From Trochalopteron elliotii (Eukaryota; Chordata; Aves; Passeriformes; Leiothrichidae), in assembly GCA_024734555.1 (NCBI GenBank), contig JANPWX010000477.1:341783-405782 (forward strand): DNA of 64,000 nt. Reading direction: 5' to 3'. Below the pieces are notes generated by a model. That model searched no databases. It had not been told where the DNA came from and worked only from the letters and a program-made list of their open reading frames with translations. Numbering within the stretch: position 1 is the stretch's first letter; each line of letters opens with the position of its first letter. Shown one piece after another: positions 23,801-38,598 of the stretch. The translations under genes were made by a program, and so were the position numbers.

Positions 23801-26800
23801 ATTTACTTGAGTACTTTGCCAGATGAAGATCATCAGATGTAAAATACCACTATGAACATAGGCTGCATTGCTGTCTAAAGTCATAACTTTGACAATAAAT
23901 CAAGCAATGTCAGGATTGCTCTGCAGCCCTGAAGGAGGATGATGTGGGCTGATGTGGTCTGTCAGTGTCCATACTATAAAACAGTCCTGTAGTCTAAAAA
24001 TTGGGTGACTGCAAGTAAATTGTCTGGTGGGAATTGTCCCTGGGCCATGCCAGCACACAGATTGTGCCAGGGGTTGTTGGGGAGAGAGCTGGTTTTCTGG
24101 AACAAAGCTGTGCCAGGGACTTCTCTAGATATTTAATAGCTTTGAAGATTAAATTCCAGTACCTGTGTCATTACAAAACCTGGAATTACCTGGTGTTAAA
24201 AAGGGGCACCCTAAATCCTGTGCTTCAACTTTATCATACCTAGGAAATAAGACTGGCTCCATAATACAGTTCAGGAACAGTGTACCTCTCTGAGGTAGTG
24301 AGTAGAGAACAAATTTTTCTTCAGGGCATGATAGTGTCCATGTTTAAGCTTTCACAGCTGGATGAGCCCTCTCAGAAATTCTCACACAGGTACAATAATA
24401 ACAAGGCTGACTCCTTGGCCACTCCTTGCTTTTCCACCTCATGGTGAATTCAGAATTTTGCAATGACTCCTTCTTTTTCTGTAAAGGCAAAATCACACGT
24501 CCCACTAATCCTACATATTTAGTATTTGGGTCTGCATGTTGGGAATGAGGCCTTATGCCTGGGGAGGCACATACTAACCACTGCTGTCCAAATCCTGCAA
24601 AATCTCCCTTGATATGGAGCTGAAACCAATGGGATTTCCTCCAAGAGAATGTCTGCTTCTGGGAGACAGGATGTTTTTGTAGGTCAGGGATTATCTTCAA
24701 TGTGATAAGTGTGAGAAAAGTTCAGTCCTTATTGATGAAAGAAAATAAGATCAGAGAAGTATCAAGTCAGAATTGCAAGATGTTGTAGACTCGGATTCCT
24801 CTATTCATGGAGACTTTTACTCTATTTGATTGACATCTCTATTCAAATTCCCATGTAAAAGATGTCTGTCCATGACTAAATCTAAAATATTTCATGTCCT
24901 GTTCTCAAACAGCTTATGGAAAGAAAAGTGATGCCTCTTGTCCTTTTCAGAAGAACTCAGTGCAACATCCAACACACAGATGGGAAACAGAGAAGCAGTC
25001 TCAGAGTAGAGGGCTGCCACATTGCCTTACCCTGGGAATTTTCCCTTCTCCAGCAAAAGCTGGGCTAATCTCTTCATAATTTTGCTGTGTAAGCAGGGTA
25101 GACTCTGATGTGCTGACATTGCCCACGTGGTGAAGGAATTGATTATCAATCCATGTAAGGAATATTGCCTGGAGTATCCAGCAGGGTGATGCAGAGGGGA
25201 ATTAAGCAGGACACTGTTGAGATACCCTCATTTTTCTGTAGTTAAGGCTGTATCAGTATCTCCACTGGAATACTCATTTCCAGAGGCTTGTACAACTAAG
25301 CCCAGAAAATGTGCTCTGGACAGAAATTTGGCAAAAAATTGATCCAAGTAGGGGCAATAATTTCTTTTAGAGGGCATGATGAAATGTCCACTTATTTTTG
25401 TTGCTGAGGCAGAAAAGCAGAGAAAAACTAGGCATTCTTATGATAAAAGTGTGCTGAAAAACAAATTCCTAAAGTGAAGGAACCAAAATAGAAGTTTATG
25501 AGATAAAAACCTCATAAAAATGGAAATTTAGGCTTAATTTTTTTCCAAGTTTTCTTATAGACACTTTTCTGTCTGAAGAAAGTATTTTGCTATTTGGGCT
25601 TTGTAATAAATTAGTTAGGTCTGTACCACAGGCTGCACTTTGAAGCATAGAAACATCTTCCATTTATTTCAACAGAGTTACGCTCTCAGAATTTTCAAAA
25701 ATAAATAGGGATATTTTGAAGAGGTTGAGAGCACACAGAGAAGAATAAAGTACAAAATAAGTTGAGCTGCAAAAAGAAGATAGCCTCAGGGAGCAGGAAA
25801 GAGAAACTCTGTTTTAATGAGGAAGCAGGAAAAAAATGAGAATAGTGTTGTGGACACACTGGTATGCCAGAGAGGAAACAAGGAGAGCTAGGAAAGATGA
25901 ACTGCTTCTCATTTACTTGTTTTCAGCAGGGTTTTGACTGCCTGTGTGGGCAAGAAAGCCAGATCCTTGTGTTTGACCTGGACCTCCATAACCCACCTCA
26001 AATTTGTGGTTAATGATGTTTTGCATGGCTATGGGTAGGATGAGCATTCAAGTTTCACACTGGATCCTTTGCTGTTAAATCATGAAGGAGGTAGAAAGAG
26101 ATGGAGAAATGGTTGAGGGTAAAAAAAAAAAAAAAAGATTACATTTGGGAAAAGCCTCTAGGATTAAAAGGAAAAGCTTCCAGAAAATTCTTTTAGCTGA
26201 CTGCCATATCAGAAGAAGAATTTACACCTCTCCAGTGTTGGGCAGGTGAGGTGTTGTGTGGGGCTCTGTAGTGAGAAGTAGGAATCTCTCAAAGAACACC
26301 TCTAAAAAAACCCTTAAAGTCTTCTTGATCAGAGGTGTATGAGCTTGTGTCAGCCTGTGAGCTGCCGTGGTCACAAATTCCAAATTACTCCTGGGGAAAT
26401 TATGAATTCTTGCTCCCAGCATGAGGTTTGTACCAGGGGTTTATGGTATTGCTGCTCATGAGAAGGCAGAGAGAGAATGAGTGTGGCATGAAATACCTGT
26501 ACTTGCATATTTAATCTCTCACCCCCACAGAGCTCTGTCAGGCAAGGAAACAGTTCTGAATCTTCTCCCCAAAGGTTTGTGAGAACAAACATGGAATCCC
26601 TCCCTTGCTGTCCATGGAAAGCATGCCATGGAGAGGCCCATACTGAGGTGGAACAACCTGTACTAACTTGGTATGTGACATGGTTTATGTAAGACTATGG
26701 TGAAAAGAATCATTTTAGTTGATGGATGAGGTGCTTTCTATACACAGTTTCCTTTCCTGTTCAAATGCCTTTTGCCTGTGTTGGAATTTATGAAAGAGGA

Positions 26801-27548
26801 ATGAAAGCTTTATCTGTCTATAATAATTTGGTTACACTCCAAATAACGTTTCAAGTGTTTTCCACTTCACCTTATTTTTCTCAGACATCCTGAGCATCCC
26901 TGTTTGTTTAAAGCCTTGTTGGAGGTGACACTGCCTCTGTGTGAGGAATCCCTTTTCCCCAACACTACAACACGTCCCTTGCTCACTAACTGCCTAACTT
27001 TGCTTCCTTAAAGTGTTTCCCAGGAGATCAAACGGGAGCTTAAAGTACTCAAAAACCTAGTGTTGCAATGAAAAATAACTTATTAAAGTTTATAATTACT
27101 GAAAAATTAATCAGAGACTTAGCATGGTACTTGCATAAAGACAATAAGCCAAGCTCTTGTCATAGTGAAATATGGAATAACTACGTTGAAATAAATCTTA
27201 ATTATGCTAGAGTTACTACTCAGTGTGACTTAATTAAGAGTAGAGCAGTGAAAGCCTTTGGGGAAAGAAAGAATGCTGATTACACAACCACTTAACTGCA
27301 TTTTCTTCCATCCCCCCTGGTTCTTTTCCTTCCCATTAGAGAAAATTTCAAAACTAGAGTTGTTCAAAGAACTTGAATAGACATTAACATGTGGCAGGTT
27401 ACATTCTAAATAGGAATTGTTTGAAGTAAAAAGTTGAGAATGCTAATCCTGAAGATAATCTCTTTAAATTATGCATGCAAGGTGTCATGCATCCATATAT
27501 ACCTTGACCTTAAAAAGTGCATTGCTTAGTTAGGCAATAAATTTATGA
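20856..27548. other. Gene-free intergenic stretch
   Basis: No gene or RNA was recognised. It contains the large hairpin at 21968-22068 and homopolymers A15 (22145-22159) and A16 (26121-26136). A frame of 143 codons from 22421 on the + strand has no recognisable domains. The segment around 23160-23340 is AT-rich, non-repetitive and low in simple sequence. It could be conserved noncoding DNA but nothing here proves it. Confidence 0.55.
21968..22068. repeat. Long inverted repeat: perfect 28-bp arms, 45-nt loop
   Basis: The left arm 21968-21995 (begins 'tgtgggcctgatattt', ends 'ggtctgaga') is matched exactly in reverse complement by the right arm 22041-22068 (begins 'tctcagaccc', ends 'ggcccaca'). 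After one mismatch the stem continues for five more pairs (21997-22001 with 22035-22039). The loop contains a 12-bp palindrome 'tagcagctgcta' at 22016-22027. The arms are unlike any CR1 sequence seen in this window. Total size is near that of a pre-microRNA hairpin. Perfect arms of this length more likely reflect a recent template-switch duplication or a small palindromic element. No target-site duplication was identified. Confidence 0.9.
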
Positions 27549-27756
27549 AACATAGAATGGTTTAAGTTGGAAGAGACCATAAAGACCATCTAGTTCCAAT
27601 CACCTACAATGGGCAGCACACTTTGCACTGATCCATGCCCTGTCCCACCTGCCTTGGGACACAACCAGGGATGGGCAGCCACAGCTTCTCTGGGCAACCT
27701 GTGCCAAGGCCTCCATACTCTCACAGTAAAGAATTTCTTCCTAATTTAAACCTACA
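27549..27756 (-). mobile_element. CR1 LINE 3' fragment
   Basis: Reverse-complement CR1 3' end: 'catagaatggtttaagttgg', 'aagagaccataaagaccatctagttcca', 'gggatgggcagccacagcttctctggg', 'aacctgtgccaaggcctc' and 'agtaaagaatttcttcctaat'. It is 5'-truncated to about 210 bp with a single 'atagaatgg' terminal unit. It is the CR1 copy nearest to the 3' end of PTCHD4. Confidence 0.93.
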
Positions 27757-30400
27757 GTACTGGACTACAGAGGTGAAGACTTAACTCTAAAAACCAAAAA
27801 ACAAAAAACCCCCTCTGAAGATTAGATTAAAATAATCCACAGAGCAAAGTGTAAAGAAACAGACCTTCACTGCAGCCCCCTGAGTGCAGCATGCAACTAT
27901 GGCTATAGAGTATAGACAGATATATTGTTCAACAAGCACACCAACAATGTAAGAGGCTCATTTGTCATGGTATCACTTCTTATCAGATAGAAGACATGCA
28001 AAGTCAAATATATCATGGCAATAAATCTGTTGACTTCAACAGAGTTATCTCAACAATGAATTCAAAGCAATATACTTTGAGGGAATGAAACCAAACCAAG
28101 CAGGAGATGAACACAGGGCTCTTGAAAGATTATCTAGACCATATATAAAATCAGACACTAAAGGAATATGTACAGTATTGCAGGGGATTTATGGTAACTG
28201 GGGAAAAAGGTGTGTAATGAAGATCCAGTATGCAGCATGTTATCAGAGTGTCAGATTTCTTGGCATCAGCTATGTGCTTTCTTCACAGGTGCTTATGCAG
28301 CTCCAGTAAAGCTGAAAAGGTGCTGTAGAAAAGGTATAATGTACTGAAAAGAACTGAAAGGAAAATAAGCAAAAAAAAAAAAGTAGAAACGATTAAAAAA
28401 ATGGACTCTTCATCCCAAAATTATTCCAGTTTTCCTTGTTCAACAGAGACTGATGTATCTGCAGAAGTAAAGGCTGCACTGATCTTTTTTGGTGGATGTG
28501 GAAATTGGTTGAAAAAAATAACAAAATTATATCCATGGCAGATGTGGTTTGTTTTCTGCTTCACTCCTGCATCAACAGAGAAATAAAAATCTTCTAGTCC
28601 CAGTGTGTGATCTTTATATTTGGTGCCACTTACACAAGTGCTACTGCATATGCATGACACTGAGAGGAGTTGGTTTGACACCTCATCAAATTCGAGTTCA
28701 TTTGTTTGAGCCCACCTTTAATATTGACATCTTCTGATGTCTTGGCTTACTATTCTCTGCTATGAAAATTCCAGTTTTCTAAGCAATCTGTTGTGCATAA
28801 CACTTCATAAGCAAAACATAAAATTTGGGCTGAGTTATTCCTGGGATTTATCCCTAAAATTGAAACTTGGGAGGCATGCTTATAATCTTTTCTCTTTCTC
28901 TTGATGTTTTGTCATTTTAAGTGGGGTTAATCGTCCCAAGCCTGGATGAGTCTGCATTGCTGATGTCTGTGTTTGGACCAATTGCTGAGCTTCCTTAATT
29001 ACACATGGACAGAAATACGGATTTAAAAAAATGTGATTCATTTACTTCTAATATACAACTTTAAAACAGATCAGAAGTGTCTGTCACGCTCTTATGGCCA
29101 TAAAGGAAGTTCAGATAAAAATATCTACATTGCTAATATCTGCTAATATCTGAAGTTAGATGAGATGAATCCTGGCTTTGATGGCTTTGGAAAGTGCCAT
29201 TTCCCTCAACATAATGCATGACAGACATCCCTGGGATATATCTGAGCAGTAAAAGAGAAGTCCAGGAATTCCCAGGTGACACCTCTAGAAGTGATAACCA
29301 AGGGTCACAGTGCTGCAGGAATCCAGGTTTTGTGTGGGCAATGGAGGAAATCTAAAAAGAGGCTTGGGAAACTTGAAATTCACAATGGACTGGTCAAAAT
29401 AGGATGGATATTGCACAATGTCATCAGGATGCAAATCAAGGTCAGTAAAAACTTCCCAACTAGAGAGACATCTGAGCCATAACCCAACATTAAAACATCC
29501 CCTGCTTCCAAACCTTAGTGAAATATTTAGATCTCAGTTCTGTGCCTGGCCCTTGAATATTTTGGGTCAAATCAGTAACCTTGATCTAGCTACCCCTGAA
29601 GTTTAGATCTAGATTCAAACTTTGGAAGTTTTGCCTGTCTAGAAAGTTTCTCTTTCTCTAAGACATGTTGCGCTCAAAAGTTTCCCCAAACAACCAAGAG
29701 CTTTGACCACTCCTAAAACACAGAGGTCATTTTTGGCAAATGATAATGGCAAAGTACAGAAAAATATAAAGAGGTGAAATTGCATTCCTTGGAAACAGAA
29801 GCAGCTCATGAATATTAGAACTGGCATTCAAATGGCTTTCTTTTTTTTTTTTTTGTACTGCAGGTGATTTTTTTCTGGCTCTCCCTAACCATGAAAGAGT
29901 AGGGAGAAGTGAGACATGTCACATAGCAAAGAATTAACATCTTGCAGAGAGCTTTTTAGTAAAACATATGTACACACCCACGTCAGCAAACTCTGCAGGT
30001 TTGAGACTGAGTTATCAGCCACAAATAGACACGTATACACATTTTGGAAGGCAAACAGCTTCCAGATTATCTTTTAAAGGTACCCACAAGTAATACAAAG
30101 TAGACATAGACACTTCATATAGTGATATCTTTACATAGTGTCCTCATGGATACTATAGGTTCAGGAAGACATTGCTCATGGAGGTGATGTTATACCATAT
30201 TCCAGGAAGTAGAAAGCAAGCCCTTTTAAAATACTGAAAGGAGAGATTGACATGGCAAGTTCCAGTGCAGAACTGGGCTGAGAGCAAACTGAAATGGCTA
30301 GATGTGTTTTCATCCCTTCCCTTGGGCTACTAAGCTGAATAGTTTACAAAGCAGAGAAAGTAATTCATAGTTCTTTACAGTACAATTTCTAGTGCCACAT
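27757..30400. other. Intergenic sequence downstream of PTCHD4
   Basis: No gene or transposon was recognised. Homopolymers A12 (28371-28382) and T14 (29841-29854) and an exact 10-bp tandem duplication (tgctaatatc twice, 29131-29150) are the only simple structures noted. Part of this could be a distal 3' UTR if PTCHD4 uses a late poly(A) site, but no strong AATAAA on the minus strand was found to support that. Confidence 0.45.
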
Positions 30401-31741
30401 AGTAACGGAGGATTTACTGCACTCTCCTGTGAAATTTCAACTGCCATAACAAAGCTTTATGTTGCAGATGATCAACACGCAAATATTTAGGAATAATAAT
30501 AACAGTAAAAAAGACATTTCACCCTCCCCTCCCCTTCCCACAGGGGACCAATCTGTCTTCTTACACCTAGGGGTTGAACCGGCCCCATGCAAACTGTCAC
30601 AAGGTGTTTTTTTTCTCGGTGTGTGGCAAGTTTTTTGAATAATGTTTTGCTTAAAGAAGGGGAAAATCCCACTTCCTGCAGCATATTGCAGGGACCAGCA
30701 AACATATCCCTTGGTCCCTCGGACCAAATATATAATGATAATACTGTGCAGGTGCTCCAGAGCTGACTCAGCTGCTCCACGGTCACATTGTGCCTGTGAA
30801 ATGCAATCCATCATTACGTTCAAAGCGCCTGCTTGATTAATATTCAATATTTAATGTCAACACCGATAAATTAGGATTCAGAAGTGTTACACTGCAGGAA
30901 CTGCAAACAGTGCTGCAGTGACGGTGGCCTGGGTTAGGTTTGTGAGATCTGTTAATTCAAGGGGAAATCCATTATTCATAAATACCAAAACATGTGTATG
31001 GTATTAACTACCAGCTGTGACCTCCTGGGAAAACAGTGATACGTCACATTTAAAGGAACTAAGTGTTAGTTTTCCAAATGGCTATGATTATTTCTTCTCC
31101 TGTATAAATAATACCTCTATCTCTTTGCCATCCACATTTGCAATAATGCTCTAATTGTGGTGTTACAGATATACAAGGTATACTGGATTTGGGAAGTACT
31201 TTGGCTTACATTGTTTTAAACACTTACTTCCCAAGTGCATAGGTTTCATCTTGACTAACTTGCTCAAGAAAATAAAAAATTACCATGACATTTTCAATCT
31301 CTCTTGGTCTTATAACATTTTCTCATTTGAAATATTGTTTAGTTCTCTTCCACAGAATTTTTTTTTCAAACAAATCTACCTTTTTCTTTAGTGTTTACTT
31401 AATGGTACCTCTTTTTTTCACCTTAGATTTAGTCCTATATATGACATATTAAGCACTTCCCATTAGAGCTACAGCTTGAGACTCAGGAACACTTAATGGC
31501 CAACAGACTCTTCCCTGGTGGAGAATGAGGATTCAAAGGAAACATTTGAGATTATTTCACTTTCATTATTTTTGTTAAAAAAAGTTTGCACCTGGAGGTG
31601 TCATGAATACCCCTTCTTGATCTTCTTTGCCTTGTCAGACTTGGCCAGCACAAGCAGCTGAGATCTTTGCTCTATTTTCCCTGCATCTCTGTGCAACGCT
31701 TTTTTAAAAAGAGAATATACTATTATATTTTGCTAAGCCTT
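30401..31741 (-). other. PTCHD4: Probable PTCHD4 3' UTR and immediate downstream sequence
   Basis: This follows the PTCHD4 stop codon on the minus strand, so at least its higher-numbered part should be 3' UTR. No canonical AATAAA in minus-strand orientation was seen close to the stop. Weaker candidates are AGTAAA (reverse complement at 31394-31399) and ATTAAA (reverse complement at 30850-30855, about 890 bp past the stop). The true cleavage site cannot be set from sequence alone. A 136-codon minus-strand frame (30437-30847) has no known domain and is treated as chance. Confidence 0.4.
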
Positions 31742-35394
<3,653 letters not shown>

Positions 35395-35845
35395 CACAAA
35401 ACCATTTATCTTGGAAGTGACCTTTAAGATCATGGAGTCAAACCATTAATCCAGCCCTGCCAAGCCCACCACTAAAATGTTGCCCTCAGTGCCACATTTA
35501 CACTTCTTTTAAATGCCTTCAGGGATGATGACTCCACCACTGCCCTGGGCAGTCAGTTCCAATGATTGACAACCATTTCTGTGAAGAAATTTATTCTAAT
35601 ATCCAATCTAAACCTTCCCTGGAGCAACCTGAGGCCGTTTCCTCTGGTCCTATTGCTTGTTACCTGAGAAAAGAGCCCAACCCCACCTAGTTGTCCCCTC
35701 CTGTGTCAGGGTGTTGTAGAGAGCAAGAAGGTCCCCCCTGAACCTACAGGCTGAGCCCCCCCAGTTCCCTCAGCTGCTCCTCCTCAGACTTGTGCTCCAG
35801 ACCCTTCCCCAGATCCATTCCCTTCTCTGGACACACTCCAGCACT
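35395..35845 (-). mobile_element. CR1 LINE 3' fragment, about 450 bp
   Basis: Long reverse-complement CR1 match: 'accatttatcttggaagtgacctttaagatcat', 'atgccttcagggatgatgactccaccactgccctggg', 'gaagaaatttattctaatatccaatctaaaccttccctgg', 'gaggccgtttcctctggtcctatt', 'gggtgttgtagagagc', 'cctcagctgctcctcctcagacttgtgctccagacccttcccc' and 'tctctggacacactccag'. It is of the same subfamily type as the copy at 49862-50425. It sits within the PTCHD4 intron in the same transcriptional sense as the gene. Confidence 0.95.
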
Positions 35846-38457
35846 GGAATGGGTGAAGCAATGCTCTACCAGTTCTGTCAACAATTAACAGTAATATGGA
35901 CAATTCTCTCCTTATTCCAAAATCTCACTTATCTACCCTCCTGTGATTTTATGCTCACAGTTGTACCTTTGCCATGTTTCTATTGTTATTAATTTATAAC
36001 TGTTACTATATCACATTCTCAGTGATGAATACCTGGGTGCATTTAACTTTGGGTTAGCTACACACTAATTAATAGAGAGGGGCTTTATTTTCAAACATAT
36101 GTGTGAAGAACTAAACAAGAGAATGCACTAATGTGTGTACTCAGACTTGTGATAATGTTCAAAATTAAAATACTTTAATTAAACTCAAGGCTTTTTTGCG
36201 AATGGAACAAATACTCTCTTAAGGAAATATTGAAATTTGCAGCTTCTTTGAGCATGAAACTAGGCAGTGATTTTCCTATGATTGTTATTATATAAAAGTA
36301 AAATTTCCACTTACTCCCTTTTACAAGCAACTTCAGTTCTATCACACAAACACAGGTATTGAGGAATACAGTGCAGTAATTCCCTTGTTGACACAAGAGG
36401 AAATCTTTGCCTGGCTGTTTTTCCCATGCCATTGCTCTGATACCAAGTTTTCCAGACATCCTCTGTTGCTCTCTCCAGATAAGCAGGTCTATTCCCTTCT
36501 CCCAACAAGATACAAATCCATTTTTCCTGAACATTTTCTGATGGTTCTCAAGATTCAGAAAACATAGCCACTCTATAAAATTCTGTTCCTTCAGCTTCAT
36601 TCCCAATGCCACAACAGCATTGACAGTGGAGTTAAGTTCACTGAGCAGCTCCAGAAAGGATCAGAAGGTCTTTGGCTCCAGGTCAAAACTGCCAAGTTTC
36701 TCTGGTACTAACATGACATGAATGAAGTATAGCAATTTTTTATTTGCTGGACAGGAAATGGCCTATGACTACTTTAAAGGAAAGGAGACAAGGAATTTTT
36801 ATTCCATTATTTGTGAGGGTAGAAGAGCAAGTAAGGTAGGCTGCAGTGAAGATGGAAATAAATAATACACTTTCTGCCTCAAATCTAAAAAAGTTAATTA
36901 TGAAGAGATATTTAAAATAAGTTGGAAGAGGATAGGGGATAGAAAAAAAAAGAGTGAAATGAGAGATTAAAGACCACTTGATTGAGTTAAATTCAATCAG
37001 CCTCGAGAAATGAATCAATTAAAAGTTAAGCCACAGCAATCTCTGAACAATTAGAAATCATCTCAGAGGATAAAAGTAGGTGGCATGGTCCAAGAAGAAT
37101 GGAAAGAAGAAGCAAAGTATCTATCTTCAAGAAGAAGGACTGGAGGACTATTGTGAAATGGGGCATGATTTCTTTTATTGAATTGTAGGAAGTTAAGGTT
37201 TGGAAAAGACCTTTAAAATCACCTAGTTCTAGGCCTCTGTTGTGGATGACATTTAAAAAAAATGGAGAAAATAGGCTGAATGCACTGGAGAACAAAACTA
37301 GCAAACAATAACCTGTTACTAGTATGAGAAAATCAAAGCGAAACTGAGTGAGTTGGATTTTTTTCCCTTCATAGACTGGAATGTCAGTGAGAACTCAACA
37401 ACATTCAACATAAAAAAGGTATAATAAGGACAACAATCAAGTCCTCATTTCTACTTGGAGGAGAAGAAGCCATTGATTTCATTTGGAAAAATATCCCCAA
37501 AACCCATTACATTAGATGTCAGAAAAAACAAATCTTTCTTTCTTTCTTTGAGCTTCATTAAACTCTGGAACACACAATCTAAGGGGGTGGTACAGTCTTC
37601 TTCATTGCAAGTCTAAAGGTTAGATTAATAAATGTTAATGTAGATGCTGGGTACATCCTATCAGCTCTGAGAGACAGACTGTGTTCACATTCCTGAGGTG
37701 TCTTACTTTAGTACTATCATACTTTACTCCCTCTTGAGGTGCTTAAGATTTTTGAAGCATGAAAGACAACCTGTCTTCACTGTTTTCTTAACCAAAGCAT
37801 GCCCATTCAGCATTTAGCTGTTGCTTCTGCCATAGTCAGTCAGCTTCTTTGGGTAGGAGTTTGATCTGCATTTATCACTCCTCATAATAGCCACTGATAC
37901 CCAAGTCTGAAGCCATGAGGCTCTGCTGGAAGGAGAGCTGCTGGCTGCTGCCAGCTTTTATAAACTTTCTAGGAAGGAAGGTCAGGATGACTCTGCACTT
38001 TTCTTTTGCACCAAGACATGAAGAAGATTATTTGCTGCAATAGGTGATAGCAGTCAATGTGGTGATAACCTTGGTGCCTACATTATATTTCAAACAAACA
38101 AACAAAGAAGTCTTAGAAGTGCCATAGCACAGATTACTCAGCATTTCTGCACTGAGAAATCCAAGTATTGTACTCAGTTTTCATTAACAGCCAGACATGT
38201 AACTTATAATGTATACAAAGGATGAGGAGGCAGCTTTCTTTCAAAGCATAGTAGTGAACAGGAATTATATTTTTACATTGTAATTCTTTGCTGTGAGTCT
38301 AATAGAAATAAACTTTATTTTATCTAGGGGGAAAACACCTTTTTTTTTTTTTTCCTCTGGGCAATAGGTAATTCATGTTCTAGAAAAACTTGTCTAGTTT
38401 TATCTAATAAATGTCCCATAATTGCAGGGGCCATGATCATTAGAAGCATATTGAAGC
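35846..38457. other. PTCHD4: PTCHD4 intron sequence
   Basis: No exon was recognised. A 145-codon minus-strand frame (36175-36612) lacks any Patched-family feature and is not a candidate exon. Minor structures are a (CTTT)n tract at 37533-37549, a short CR1 tip at 37182-37245 and T14 at 38340-38353. Confidence 0.55.
37182..37245 (-). mobile_element. Short CR1 3' tip
   Basis: 'ttgtaggaagttaaggtttggaaaagacctttaaaatcacctagttct' is a diverged reverse complement of the CR1 3' end. Only about 60 bp is recognisable before similarity is lost. It is either a severely 5'-truncated insertion or a remnant. Confidence 0.6.
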
Positions 38458-38566
38458 ACAAAATCATGGAATCATAGAACAGCTTGGGTTGAAGGGGACG
38501 TTAAAGACCATTTAATTCCAACTCTATGTCATGGACAGGGACACCTTCCACTAGAGCAGGTTGCTG
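38458..38566 (-). mobile_element. CR1 LINE 3' fragment ending at a fold-back
   Basis: 'aaatcatggaatcatagaacagcttgggttg', 'aaggggacgttaaagacc' and 'catggacagggacaccttccactagagcaggttgct' form a clear CR1 3' end in reverse complement. CR1 similarity stops abruptly at about 38566. There the sequence passes into a perfect 13-bp inverted repeat (38568-38598), so the junction is unusually well marked. Confidence 0.92.
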
Positions 38567-38567
38567 G

Positions 38568-38598
38568 CTCTTTGGACTCTCTTAAAGAGTCCAAAGAG
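38568..38598. repeat. Perfect 13-bp inverted repeat with 5-nt loop
   Basis: 'ctctttggactct' at 38568-38580 is exactly complementary to 'agagtccaaagag' at 38586-38598, with loop 'cttaa'. It abuts the truncated inner end of the CR1 fragment. Such fold-backs can form when DNA synthesis switches strand during insertion or repair; that explanation is inference. Confidence 0.8.
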
